Shown here piece by piece: positions 41,903-50,662 of a stretch of DNA of 64,000 nucleotides. The translations under genes and the position numbers were made by a program. The notes beneath the pieces are model-generated. The model was given only the letters and a program-made list of their open reading frames with translations. It was not told the DNA's origin and searched no databases. Every line of letters begins with the position of its first letter. Positions within the stretch are counted from its first letter, which is position 1. Origin of the DNA: Paraflavitalea soli (GTDB taxonomy: Bacteria > Bacteroidota > Bacteroidia > Chitinophagales > Chitinophagaceae); NCBI RefSeq assembly GCF_003555545.1, contig NZ_CP032157.1:6700546-6764545 (forward strand), read 5' to 3'.

Positions 41903-44683
41903 TTAGAAACGTATGTTATAATTAATAAAAGGAATAATGTTGCCGAATATTGACAGCTTGTATCCGTTGATACGTCCGTTCTCAGAGGTGAAATAGACCG
42001 AGTAGGGGTTTTTCCTGCCCGTGATATTGTACAGCCCCAATGTCCACGAATTGTGCGTCTTCTGCTTTAACTTGTGGTTGCCTTCTATGATCATGGCAAA
42101 GTCGGTACGGAAATAATCAGGTATTCGGTAAGCATTCCTGTCGGAATACAATGCTCTCCAGGAACCGCCGTAATAATAACGGCCAATGGGCAAGGTTACA
42201 GGCCGGCCCGTACTATACGTGGCATTCAGTGAAACGCTGAAACGGTGCGTAAAGCGGTAGTTACCCACCATGGTTACATCATGCGGCTTATCGTAATTGG
42301 AGGGGTAATACTCACCCCGGTTGATCAGTTCTCCGGCATTGGCGTCATCCATTTTCAGTTCGATGCGGGAATAAGTATAGCTTATCCAGCCATTCAGTTT
42401 GCCGTTTTGCTTTTTGATCATCAGCTCCACCCCATAAGCCCGTCCTTTGGTGCCAATCACATCCGTTTCAATATGGTCATTCATGATCAGGTTGGCGCCG
42501 CTCTTGTAATCCAGGTAATCTTTTATGTTTTTATAGTATACTTCTACAGAAGTCTCGATAGAATTTGACCTGAAGTTCTTATAGAATCCCAATGAAACCT
42601 GGTCACCATATTGCGGTTTGATATTCTTGTCGCTCAGTTTCCAGATATCAGTGGGCGAAATCGCCGTTGTGTTGGACAGCATATGGATATACTGCCGCAG
42701 TGAGTTGTAACCCGCTTTTATGGAGAAGCTGGGTGTTATGCTGTATCGCGCTGAAAGGCGCCATTCCGGTCCGCTATATGTTTGGGTTACATCACCCTTG
42801 CCATAGGTCTTGGTACCCGTGATATTATCTTCATTTTTAGGAACACCCGGTGCGTAGGTATTGATATTGGCCGGCCCCAGGTTTTGATAGAATGAATACC
42901 GGGCGCCTGCCTGCACAGATAGCTCGGGTGTGATATTCCATTTCTCCGACAGGTAGATGGCGCTTTCCTGTGCCTGTTCTGTAGCCACCTCGTCAGCGAC
43001 AATGAGCGATTCCTTACCTACCGGTTCAAAATTGCCCGGATTGAGTTTATACCGGATCGTGCTCACGCCAAAGTCGATCTGGTGCTCGGGGCTGGCATAC
43101 CAGTTGAAGTCCGCCTTTACATTGTACTGGTTGATATCAAATCCCAGCTTGTAGGCATTGATCTTGTTCTTTTCACTCGATATATGGTAGGCATACCGGT
43201 CGTAGCCTGCTGTGAATACACCGGTGAACTTGTTGGAGAAGATATGCTTCCACTTGATCGATACATTATTGTTATTGTATCCATAGGTAGTGTCATTGTT
43301 CAGGTTGAAGCGGTCCCTGCTTGTGTAGCCTGTTATGTACAGGTTATTCTTAGGGTTGAACTGGTGACTGATGTGCAGGTTGATATCGTAAAAAGCCGCT
43401 TTACTGTTCTCATATTCATCAGGCAATAGGTTCAACATCCATTTGGCATACGTGGTACGGGCGCCCAGTATAAAGGAGGTCTTCTCTTTTTGTATAGGCC
43501 CTTCTATATTAAAACGGCTTGTAATTAACCCGATGCCGGCGCTGCCGGTAAAGTCCTTCTTATTGCCCTCACGGCTGGAGATGTCCAATACAGACGATAA
43601 GCGGCCGCCATACTTGGCAGGAATGCTGCTTTTGTAGAGTTCAACATCCTTTACGATGTCGGGATTGAAGGCCGAGAAGAAACCAAAGAAGTGAGAGGGG
43701 TTATAAATGGTGGCATCGTTGAAGAGGATCAGGTTTTGATCGGCTGCACCACCCCGTACATTGAAGCCTGTACTGGCCTCTCCTACTGATTTTACACCAG
43801 GAAGCGTAAGTACTGCCTTCAAAATGTCCGCTTCCCCAAAAGCGGTGGGGATCTGTTTGATAGCGCGGATCGTGAGCCGCTCTGTTCCCATCTGTACATT
43901 GCGGATATTGGCCAGCTTCTGCGCCGAAACAATGACCTCCTTCAGCGAGGTCACACGTTCCTCCATATCAATATCCAGTTTACCACCTGCATATAATGCC
44001 ACTTGGCGTTTGGTATCTTTCATGCCGAGGCCTTGTATATTCAGCACATACCTTCCTTTCGGAATGGTTAAGGAAAAATACCCATATTGGTCAGTGGCCA
44101 CCCCAGTAGAAGAGTTGAGCACTACTACCGTGGCTCCTACGATGGGTTCACCGCTTTTAATATTGCGTACAAATCCGGCAATCGTTACATTGCCAGGGCC
44201 TGTATTGCTGCTTTTGTTTCCTATCTCAAATAGCTTGTTTTCAATAGAAGCATCTGCCCGCACTTTCTTTTTATCACCATAGTCTGGCACACCTGCCTGC
44301 TCCCGGCGGACAGTATCTTTAACTGTTTTGGCAAAGAAGCCGGCCGGCAATTCAGTTTGGATAACCGGACCTTTTGTAATGAATACATATTGCTTATCGG
44401 GCAGAATAGTAAATTTGAAGGGCGTATTCTCAAAGATCTGCTCAAGCGCTTTTTTGAGTGGCTGGCTATTAATAGCAATACTCATGCGCAGGCTATCGAA
44501 TTGTACAGGATCATAATAAAAATGATAACCTGATTGTCGTTCCAATTCCTGTACGATCACGTTAACAGAAGTATCTGTCAGGATAATGCTCACTGGTTTA
44601 AGTTCAGCTTGCTGGGCTGCAACTTTACCAGAGAAGTACAAAAGTGTAATGCCAAAAACCACAAGGAAAGGCAGTCGTCTCAT
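41903..44683 (-). CDS. TonB-dependent receptor with STN and CarboxypepD_reg domains
   Basis: 926 aa: signal peptide (to about 24, GKVAAQ), STN domain (about 33-105, VSIILTDTSVNVIVQELERQ, with YVFITKG), a CarboxypepD_reg-like domain (about 165-250, GFVRNIKSGEPIVGATVVVL), plug (about 265-370, AFGEADILKAVLTLPGVKS, NVRGGAADQNLILFNDATIY by landmark) and barrel to the end (YNIRF). STN usually signals to an anti-sigma factor, but no FecR/FecI pair is nearby. Substrate unknown. Second gene of the operon starting at 45410. Confidence 0.88.
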   Translation of the reverse strand: MRRLPFLVVFGITLLYFSGKVAAQQAELKPVSIILTDTSVNVIVQELERQSGYHFYYDPVQFDSLRMSIAINSQPLKKALEQIFENTPFKFTILPDKQYVFITKGPVIQTELPAGFFAKTVKDTVRREQAGVPDYGDKKKVRADASIENKLFEIGNKSSNTGPGNVTIAGFVRNIKSGEPIVGATVVVLNSSTGVATDQYGYFSLTIPKGRYVLNIQGLGMKDTKRQVALYAGGKLDIDMEERVTSLKEVIVSAQKLANIRNVQMGTERLTIRAIKQIPTAFGEADILKAVLTLPGVKSVGEASTGFNVRGGAADQNLILFNDATIYNPSHFFGFFSAFNPDIVKDVELYKSSIPAKYGGRLSSVLDISSREGNKKDFTGSAGIGLITSRFNIEGPIQKEKTSFILGARTTYAKWMLNLLPDEYENSKAAFYDINLHISHQFNPKNNLYITGYTSRDRFNLNNDTTYGYNNNNVSIKWKHIFSNKFTGVFTAGYDRYAYHISSEKNKINAYKLGFDINQYNVKADFNWYASPEHQIDFGVSTIRYKLNPGNFEPVGKESLIVADEVATEQAQESAIYLSEKWNITPELSVQAGARYSFYQNLGPANINTYAPGVPKNEDNITGTKTYGKGDVTQTYSGPEWRLSARYSITPSFSIKAGYNSLRQYIHMLSNTTAISPTDIWKLSDKNIKPQYGDQVSLGFYKNFRSNSIETSVEVYYKNIKDYLDYKSGANLIMNDHIETDVIGTKGRAYGVELMIKKQNGKLNGWISYTYSRIELKMDDANAGELINRGEYYPSNYDKPHDVTMVGNYRFTHRFSVSLNATYSTGRPVTLPIGRYYYGGSWRALYSDRNAYRIPDYFRTDFAMIIEGNHKLKQKTHNSWTLGLYNITGRKNPYSVYFTSENGRINGYKLSIFGNIIPFINYNIRF

Positions 44684-44684
44684 A

Positions 44685-45410
44685 TCAGTTGTTTAAGGAG
44701 TCGTAATAGATGGCGGCTTGTAGAATGGTGTTTTCTTTATCTTTTCTGAACTTTAGCTTTTTCTTCTTCAGGTGTTGCTTTACCTCGCGGGCATGGTCTT
44801 TCAAAAGTGAGAAGAGCCCTTTTTTAGTCCGTATAGTGTGGTACTGACCTCCTTTATACAGATAGAATTGGTATTGCTCTATAAATTTTCTCTCCAATAC
44901 TTCTTTTACCGTTTCTTCGATGAACTTACTACGCCTGGCCAGTACACTCGTGGTGCCGGTATAGAGTTGATCATAAAAACCTGTTACCAATGGAGAGTTA
45001 GACAAAGAATCCCGTTCAATGCGTATAAAATGATGTCCCAATAGGGTAAACTTGCTCACTTTCTCACTGAACAAAGCCAGCCGGAAGAAATTATTGAAAT
45101 GCAGGATCACAACCCGGTCTTTCACGATGTCATACATCATTTGTACCGTATCGTAAGCAATGCCATCATACACGATGCTGCCGCGTTGCCAGGTATTCTC
45201 CAGGAAATAAGGAATGTTTTCAATTTTAGGAGAGTAACCAAAATATTCAATGCCATTATAGAGGCGCGACTGTTTATCAATGTAGTGGTGGTAACTGGCA
45301 ACGGCATTGTGCAAGGCGGCTGCCGAAAAACTATTCGTGGAGGCAGTATCCTGGGCAATACCCACATAGCCCGGGAGGGTAAGGCAGATAAAAAGCAGTT
45401 GTTTGAACAT
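44685..45410 (-). CDS. Secreted protein of unknown function heading the DUF4249/TonB operon
   Basis: 241 aa with signal peptide (to about 19, GYVGIAQ). The middle holds YNGIEYFGYSPKIENIPYF and a predicted mixed alpha/beta region; the C-terminus is very basic (HLKKKKLKFRKDKENT). I do not recognise a named family. Its stop is 1 nt from the TonB receptor start, so it is surely co-transcribed. Similar proteins precede DUF4249/TonB pairs in this phylum, as far as I recall. Confidence 0.7.
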   Translation of the reverse strand: MFKQLLFICLTLPGYVGIAQDTASTNSFSAAALHNAVASYHHYIDKQSRLYNGIEYFGYSPKIENIPYFLENTWQRGSIVYDGIAYDTVQMMYDIVKDRVVILHFNNFFRLALFSEKVSKFTLLGHHFIRIERDSLSNSPLVTGFYDQLYTGTTSVLARRSKFIEETVKEVLERKFIEQYQFYLYKGGQYHTIRTKKGLFSLLKDHAREVKQHLKKKKLKFRKDKENTILQAAIYYDSLNN

Positions 45411-45703
45411 TAGTTTTAATATGATGGTTAACTGGTTGAGCCAATTTACATTATTTCCGCTGAGTGGGTTCCGTTTTTTCGACAGCCGCCCTATTTTAAG
45501 GATTAATTGTTTTTTAATCCACCTGACAATGATAGCAGCTTTTTCCTTGTCATACTACTACCCATGTCCGATACCGGCTGTTCGTACAGGTACAATCAAT
45601 AGTCTGATTGTAACGGACTTATTTACCTTTTGATCAATATTTCCCCCTCTACGTTGAAAATCGTGTACTTCATTGTATTTTTAAGCAACCCAACTCCCTG
45701 CCA

Positions 45704-46903
45704 ATGAAGTATAATACGTTAACTACACAGCGTATTCTCTCCATAGATGTATTTAGAGGCATTACCATACTCGTCATGATCTTTGTAAATGACGTGGCAG
45801 GCGTATCCGGTATTCCGGGATGGATGAAGCATATGCCTGCTGATGCCGATGCCATGACCTTTGTAGACATTGTATTTCCCGCCTTTCTTTTCATAGTCGG
45901 CATGTCCCTCCCTTTCGCCTTGAATAATCGCCTGGCCAAAGGCGATTCCTTTTGGAAGCTGCAGGCCCATATTGTCTGGAGGACCATTGGCTTGCTCGTA
46001 CTGGGCGTCTTTATGGTCAATGCAGAAGGAGGTTATAATGAAGCAGCTATGGGCATGTCCATTCATCTTTGGTCCTTGTTGTTCTATGCCGCTGCTATAC
46101 TCGTCTGGAATGTGTACCGTTTTGAACAAAAGGTCTGGGGTTATCTGTTGCAGACCATAGGGGCTGCCGGATTACTGACCCTGGGATTGATCTATAGAGC
46201 CGGTGAAGACGGCTCCAGGGGACTCACACCACATTGGTGGGGGATATTGGGCCTCATTGGCTGGGCTTACTTATTAAGTTGTATTATTTACCAGCTGGTG
46301 CGTGGAAGCATCGTAGGGCTGTTGATCATGATCCTTGTATGTGTTGTGTGGTATATCGCCGGAAGATCAACTGCCGCGGAACACAATGCCCTGTTGCAAT
46401 GGATGGGCGGCCAGTCGGGTCATGCCTCACACACCAGTATTGTATTAAGTGGAATTGTCTTGTCGTTAGTTTTTTTTAAACGCAATAAGATCGAGACCAA
46501 TACCCAGCGTTTTATCCAGGCAATCGTATTTATAGTGGTGGCAGCCATCGCAGGTTGGTTACTCCGCCCCCTGCATGGGATCTCAAAAATATATGCCACA
46601 CCCTCCTGGTGTTTGTATTGCGTGGCTGTTTGTTCCATGTTGTTCAGTTTTCTATACTGGCTCACAGACGTGAAGAAATACAGCCGCTGGACTGCTTTCT
46701 TCAAACCTGCCGCTTCTAATCCATTACTTATTTATATCCTGCCAGCCATCGTCTACAACTTTCAGGCATGGCTGGGGTGGTATTTTATGCCTCATGCCTT
46801 CCACCAGGGATGGCTGGGTATAGCCTGGTCCGCCTGCTATGCCTTGCTCATCATGGGGGTGGCCATCCTGCTCAACAAACTAAAGATCAGGTTACACTTA
46901 TAA
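45704..46903 (+). CDS. DUF5009 / heparan-alpha-glucosaminide N-acetyltransferase-like membrane protein
   Basis: 399 aa integral membrane protein with about ten helices. It opens RILSIDVFRGITILVMIFVND, the signature of the acyltransferase family that includes YeiB, NagX and human HGSNAT; TFVDIVFPAFLFIVGMSLP, the conserved central FxFPxFLFI-type block, follows. HGSNAT transfers acetyl groups to glucosamine residues across a membrane; here acyl transfer to a sugar is only inferred. It is a single gene ending in a terminator. The 293-bp spacer before it has no clear promoter. Confidence 0.82.
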   Translation: MKYNTLTTQRILSIDVFRGITILVMIFVNDVAGVSGIPGWMKHMPADADAMTFVDIVFPAFLFIVGMSLPFALNNRLAKGDSFWKLQAHIVWRTIGLLVLGVFMVNAEGGYNEAAMGMSIHLWSLLFYAAAILVWNVYRFEQKVWGYLLQTIGAAGLLTLGLIYRAGEDGSRGLTPHWWGILGLIGWAYLLSCIIYQLVRGSIVGLLIMILVCVVWYIAGRSTAAEHNALLQWMGGQSGHASHTSIVLSGIVLSLVFFKRNKIETNTQRFIQAIVFIVVAAIAGWLLRPLHGISKIYATPSWCLYCVAVCSMLFSFLYWLTDVKKYSRWTAFFKPAASNPLLIYILPAIVYNFQAWLGWYFMPHAFHQGWLGIAWSACYALLIMGVAILLNKLKIRLHL

Positions 46904-46929
46904 TGCAGTGTATTAAGAAATAGGGATAA

Positions 46930-46968
46930 AGAAAGAGGTGACATCTCCTAAAGGTGTCACCTCTTTCT
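46930..46968. terminator. Bidirectional terminator after the DUF5009 gene
   Basis: AGAAAGAGGTGACA and TGTCACCTCTTTCT are perfect 14-nt inverted arms around an 11-nt loop, between convergent genes. T-rich ends on both strands are short. Confidence 0.75.
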
Positions 46969-46987
46969 GATTGTATCTACCTTACGT

Positions 46988-47025
46988 GTCATTTCGACCG
47001 AAGGGAGAAATCTGCTATCGAAGTA
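46988..47025. repeat. 38-bp dispersed repeat, copy 2
   Basis: Exact copy of 11604-11641 (core ATTTCGACCGAAGGGAGAAA). It lies just beyond the terminator between DUF5009 and M28 genes. Confidence 0.85.
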
Positions 47026-47053
47026 AAAGCACTTACAACTGACCACTCACTTC

Positions 47054-48610
47054 CTAATTCACACCTCCTTTCCGGGTCGCTTTTGTTTGAGCGGGCCAGG
47101 TACCGGGTGCTCCCGTTCTGGGGTTGACCGGTAACACACTTTTTTCGCGCGATGTGGTGGCTGGGTCTTCACTGGCCATATAAGCCAGGATAGCCGTTAA
47201 TATAGCATTGCTGCGTACATCATCAAATACGATCTTGTCATACGTATCGCGGTTGGTATGCCAGGTATAGGTGCCATATGACCAGCTGATAGAACTTAAG
47301 GAGAAAGCGGGCGCACCCACGGCTACAAAAGAAGCGAAGTCTGATCCGCCACCTCCTGGTGCACCGGGAAACCTCGTTTCTACCTGGTTGCGGATATCGG
47401 CAGGAACCTTCGACAACCAACGGCCCAGGTAATCATAAGCGTGTAAGAAGCCCTGGCCCGACAGGTTGACTACCCTGCCTGTTCCGTTGTCCTGGTTAAA
47501 AAGCACCTGGATATTCTTTACGATCTCCGGATGATCTTCCACAAAAGCCCTGGAACCATTGAGTCCTTGCTCTTCACTGCCCCAATGACCTACCAGGATC
47601 GTCCTTTTGGGATTGGGATAGATCTTTTTCAGTATACGCATCGCCTCCATCATGGTGAGCGTACCAGTACCATTGTCTGTGGCGCCCGTGCCCCCATCCC
47701 AGGAGTCAAAGTGTGCGGACAACATCACATATTCATTGGGCTTCTCTGTTCCCTTGATCTCTGCAATGGTATTGAAAGTAGGCACCAGTCCCAGTTCTTT
47801 GGAATCGGCCCGTACACTGATCTTTGGATTGGTACCATCTTCTACCAGCCTGTACAGCAGGCCGTAATCTTCGAGGGCAATATCGATTGTAGGCACCTTG
47901 GTGGTATAAGCGCCGAAGATCTTGTTCACGCCAAACCCATTTGACCAGTTGGACATGACAACGCCCACTGCACCAGCTTTTTCCAGCACGGGTGGCAAAG
48001 TGCGGCCTGTATAGCCTGTTTTGCTGATCCGGTTGCTCCAGGCAGTCACTTGTGCAGCCCGGTCTTTCTTCATTTTCTCTGCCGATTCCTTGGTGGCAAA
48101 TTCATCCCAGTTATAATCGGGCCTGCCTGTCGGCTGGCTCATAGAGATCATTACAAATTTTCCTTTTACCGCAGGTAGCCATTGTTTGAAGGCTACTGAA
48201 TCGGCCAGGTCGGGTATGATCACCAGCTCAGCCGTTACCGTTTTGCCGGCAGTAGAGGGGCTCCACGCCAGTTGCATACCTTCCAGCGTTTTTACGCGGG
48301 GGTACACCATATCAATATGCGTAATGCCTCTTTCCCATCCGCGCCATTCACCCCACTGCTCGTTTTTGGCAGTGATGCCCCAGCTTTGGTACTTGGCTAC
48401 AGCCCAGTCATTGGCCTGTTTCATTTGAGGCGTACCTACCAGGCGTGGGCCTATGCCATCCAGTAATTCATGCGCCAGCTTTTGCAGTTGCGAGTTATTG
48501 GTAGCTTCCTCAACAATGCTTTTAACGATCAGGGAATCTTTGGTTTGGGCAAAGACACCGTTGCCCGCCAGCAATAAGGCCAAGGCAAACACGGTCGTGT
48601 TTCTTCTCAT
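47054..48610 (-). CDS. Secreted M28-family metallopeptidase with PA domain
   Basis: 518 aa with signal peptide (to about 21, NGVFAQ), an inserted PA-type domain (about 130-270, TAELVIIPDLADS, LEKAGAVGVVMSNW) and a zinc aminopeptidase domain (about 280-480). Zinc-ligand motifs: H and D in LSAHFDSWDGGTGATDNGTG, E in GSEEQGLNGS, D in LFNQDNG and H in YTWHTNRDTYD. It is predicted periplasmic or secreted, probably an aminopeptidase or glutamate carboxypeptidase-like enzyme; specificity unknown. Monocistronic. Confidence 0.9.
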   Translation of the reverse strand: MRRNTTVFALALLLAGNGVFAQTKDSLIVKSIVEEATNNSQLQKLAHELLDGIGPRLVGTPQMKQANDWAVAKYQSWGITAKNEQWGEWRGWERGITHIDMVYPRVKTLEGMQLAWSPSTAGKTVTAELVIIPDLADSVAFKQWLPAVKGKFVMISMSQPTGRPDYNWDEFATKESAEKMKKDRAAQVTAWSNRISKTGYTGRTLPPVLEKAGAVGVVMSNWSNGFGVNKIFGAYTTKVPTIDIALEDYGLLYRLVEDGTNPKISVRADSKELGLVPTFNTIAEIKGTEKPNEYVMLSAHFDSWDGGTGATDNGTGTLTMMEAMRILKKIYPNPKRTILVGHWGSEEQGLNGSRAFVEDHPEIVKNIQVLFNQDNGTGRVVNLSGQGFLHAYDYLGRWLSKVPADIRNQVETRFPGAPGGGGSDFASFVAVGAPAFSLSSISWSYGTYTWHTNRDTYDKIVFDDVRSNAILTAILAYMASEDPATTSREKSVLPVNPRTGAPGTWPAQTKATRKGGVN

Positions 48611-48792
48611 AACGAACGATTGGGTTTTACTTTATTCACCGAATGTATTAAGGAATGAATAAATACCATCCCCGTTCGTAATTAAAATTTCACGGTAAAG
48701 GATTAATCTGCTTTTAATTAGGAGAAGTGAATCCGCTGGCCGGTTATATCCCGGGAAATATTGTTGGCGCAAAGCGGTCGGGTTCGGCGAGT

Positions 48793-48826
48793 GCCGGCAG
48801 GGTGCCGGACAAAGATCCCTGCCGGC
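48793..48826. other. Strong hairpin in the M28/barrel spacer
   Basis: GCCGGCAGGG and CCCTGCCGGC are perfect 10-nt inverted arms around a 14-nt loop, without a T-run. Its right arm overlaps the start of the IDI-like remnant. Confidence 0.55.
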
Positions 48827-48938
48827 CATTGAAAGAGAAGTGTTGGAAGATCCCGGACGCTTTACTCCCTGGTTTATACTGGCATTGCCAACAGTAAAAG
48901 TGTATCTATTGAAAGATGCAGGCGCTATCACATCATAG
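48819..48938 (+). pseudogene. Remnant resembling the C-terminus of isopentenyl-diphosphate isomerase
   Basis: In one plus-strand frame the last 39 codons before a TAG read like an IDI tail: an AIEREVLEDP stretch, then GRFTPWFILALPTVKVYL. The window's own idi ends with HPQQFTVWFRIVFPRVEAW, the same pattern FT-x-WF-x3-P-x-V. Upstream in this frame there is no Nudix core, CCGHP motif or start, so only a fragment remains. It is embedded in the 391-bp spacer between the M28 and barrel genes. Chance similarity is possible; a search would decide. Confidence 0.4.
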
Positions 48939-48940
48939 AC

Positions 48941-48966
48941 AAAAAAGGAAGCAGTTATTGCTTCCC
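48941..48966 (-). terminator. Terminator of the barrel-protein gene
   Basis: On the minus strand GGAAGCA-ATAAC-TGCTTCC is followed by six T, 36 nt beyond the stop at 49002. Confidence 0.8.
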
Positions 48967-49001
48967 TTCAAGTTCATGAATTTATTAACTGGTGCCAGCC
49001 C

Positions 49002-50429
49002 TTAAGGCGCTGTAACAGTAAACCTATAGCTGCCGGCTGTAAGCCCGTTCAAATTAAGTTCGCTGTTGCTGTTGGTGGTAAGAGTGATCATGCTGGGACC
49101 AGGATTTTTGCCGCCTTTTACGATGATGCCACCAATAGGATTGCCCGGGTTGGTAACAAAGGCGTTGTGTAAAGGATTATTACCCGATTGTCCATCTGCT
49201 GTATATAGAGGATTGTCCGATTTCTTAACGCCTTGTTCACTAATGCTCTTGCCTTGCGGATCAGTATTGTCCGGTACCGTAAGTACAAAACGATAATTAC
49301 CGGCTTCGCTGATCGTAAATTCAAACTGACCCTTGGTGTCGGTGGTGATCGTCATCAGGTTACCACCGGGATTTTTACCGCCTTTTACTACGATTCCGCC
49401 GATGGGGCTACCCGGGCGCATGGCAAGAGAGGCGCCCTGCGCCACAGCCGATCCGGCGGCATGCAAGCCCTGGTTTACCTTTTCTCCGAAAGTGGTTCCC
49501 TGCGTTTGTTTGCCGGCGCGGGGTGTGTCGGGCATCACTGCACGGCCTGCGGCATAAGAGGCGGAGGCTGCGCCACCACCCTTGGCGCCTTTACCTATCC
49601 TGCTTGCGGCTTTGCCTTTTCCAAAGCTCCAGCTAAAACCTGCCTGTATAGTAATGGTTTTATATGCGGCTTCTTTTGAACTGCCATCCAGCGCCAACTT
49701 ACCCGAAGCCAATTGTGAAGCCTCATACGTATTTTTATCATTGAAGCCACCGGCAGGGATTAACTCATATTGTGTGTTGCTGCTTGTGGGACCTGCATTC
49801 ATTGAACCGGCTGCGTAGATGCTTAAGTTTCCGGCTACACGGTAGCCAACCCTCAACTGAGGTATAATGATCAGTCCCTGCGTTTTTACCTTGGGAGATC
49901 CCGAAAGCACCACATTCCGGGTAGTCCCATTCACCATCACCTGCGTATTTTGTGTGTTGGCCTCCCTGGTGGAAGTAAAATATCCGCCACTTACTGAAGG
50001 AGACAATGTTATTCTTCCAAATGTAGCTTCAGCCTGCAGGCCGGCAGAAAAGGCATAGGCCTGGCTATTGGACGAGCCGTTTGTATGCATGATCTCCAGG
50101 TTGCCGGTAGGTAATTGGTATTTCGATTGCAGGCCGGAGTTATCCGATGGTAAATTTTTGGCTGACTGATAATAAGCTCCGGCCAGGATGCCCAGGGTAA
50201 ACCTGCCACTACCCTTCACAGAACCATCCCATCCTTTTCGTAAGAGAGGAACAAATACATCGGCGCCTGCCTGCACACCATCACCTATCAACGATTGCTG
50301 TTTTAGTGCCGCGGAACTGAGACTTCTTCCGCCGCCAAGGGAGACAGTTATTGAGCTTTGCGCCGGTTGTTGGGCCGAAGCCATGGTACTTACCAGAAGC
50401 ATCAGGAGGGTGGGGGAAGAAGTTTTCAT
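49002..50429 (-). CDS. Predicted outer-membrane barrel protein with two GGKNPG repeats
   Basis: 475 aa. Signal peptide 1-19 (STMASA); residues 25-270 alternate like a small outer-membrane barrel (RFTLGILAGAYYQS, ITIQAGFSWSFG); 272-340 is a Gly/Ala/Lys-rich linker. Two 47-residue C-terminal repeats at 340-386 and 429-475 share PIGGIVVKGGKNPG, then a threonine-rich strand and a YRFxxTxP ending. I do not know the family. It may be a surface-anchored adhesin-like or structural protein. Monocistronic with its own terminator. Confidence 0.6.
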   Translation of the reverse strand: MKTSSPTLLMLLVSTMASAQQPAQSSITVSLGGGRSLSSAALKQQSLIGDGVQAGADVFVPLLRKGWDGSVKGSGRFTLGILAGAYYQSAKNLPSDNSGLQSKYQLPTGNLEIMHTNGSSNSQAYAFSAGLQAEATFGRITLSPSVSGGYFTSTREANTQNTQVMVNGTTRNVVLSGSPKVKTQGLIIIPQLRVGYRVAGNLSIYAAGSMNAGPTSSNTQYELIPAGGFNDKNTYEASQLASGKLALDGSSKEAAYKTITIQAGFSWSFGKGKAASRIGKGAKGGGAASASYAAGRAVMPDTPRAGKQTQGTTFGEKVNQGLHAAGSAVAQGASLAMRPGSPIGGIVVKGGKNPGGNLMTITTDTKGQFEFTISEAGNYRFVLTVPDNTDPQGKSISEQGVKKSDNPLYTADGQSGNNPLHNAFVTNPGNPIGGIIVKGGKNPGPSMITLTTNSNSELNLNGLTAGSYRFTVTAP

Positions 50430-50662
50430 GTTGTTATTTGTTGTAAAAGTTTAAATATTGTTCGTTACAACAGGATATCAACCAAACTGGTATTTTGTTA
50501 CCCCCGGGGAGACTGTTTTTTAAAATATATAAGGTTTAGAGGGTGTTTAGTAATTGTTTTTGCCGCTACCTGCATATTGTAAGGTGTTGATTTTTTGTTA
50601 AATACTATAGCCGCAAGCTGTAGCATCTCCTATTCAAATAAATTTACCGGAAACATACCACC

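Noticed and set aside
41903-45410. FecI/FecR-type surface signalling with the STN receptor
   Set aside because: No sigma or anti-sigma factor gene is adjacent in the window; the only ECF sigma gene is with the crt genes.
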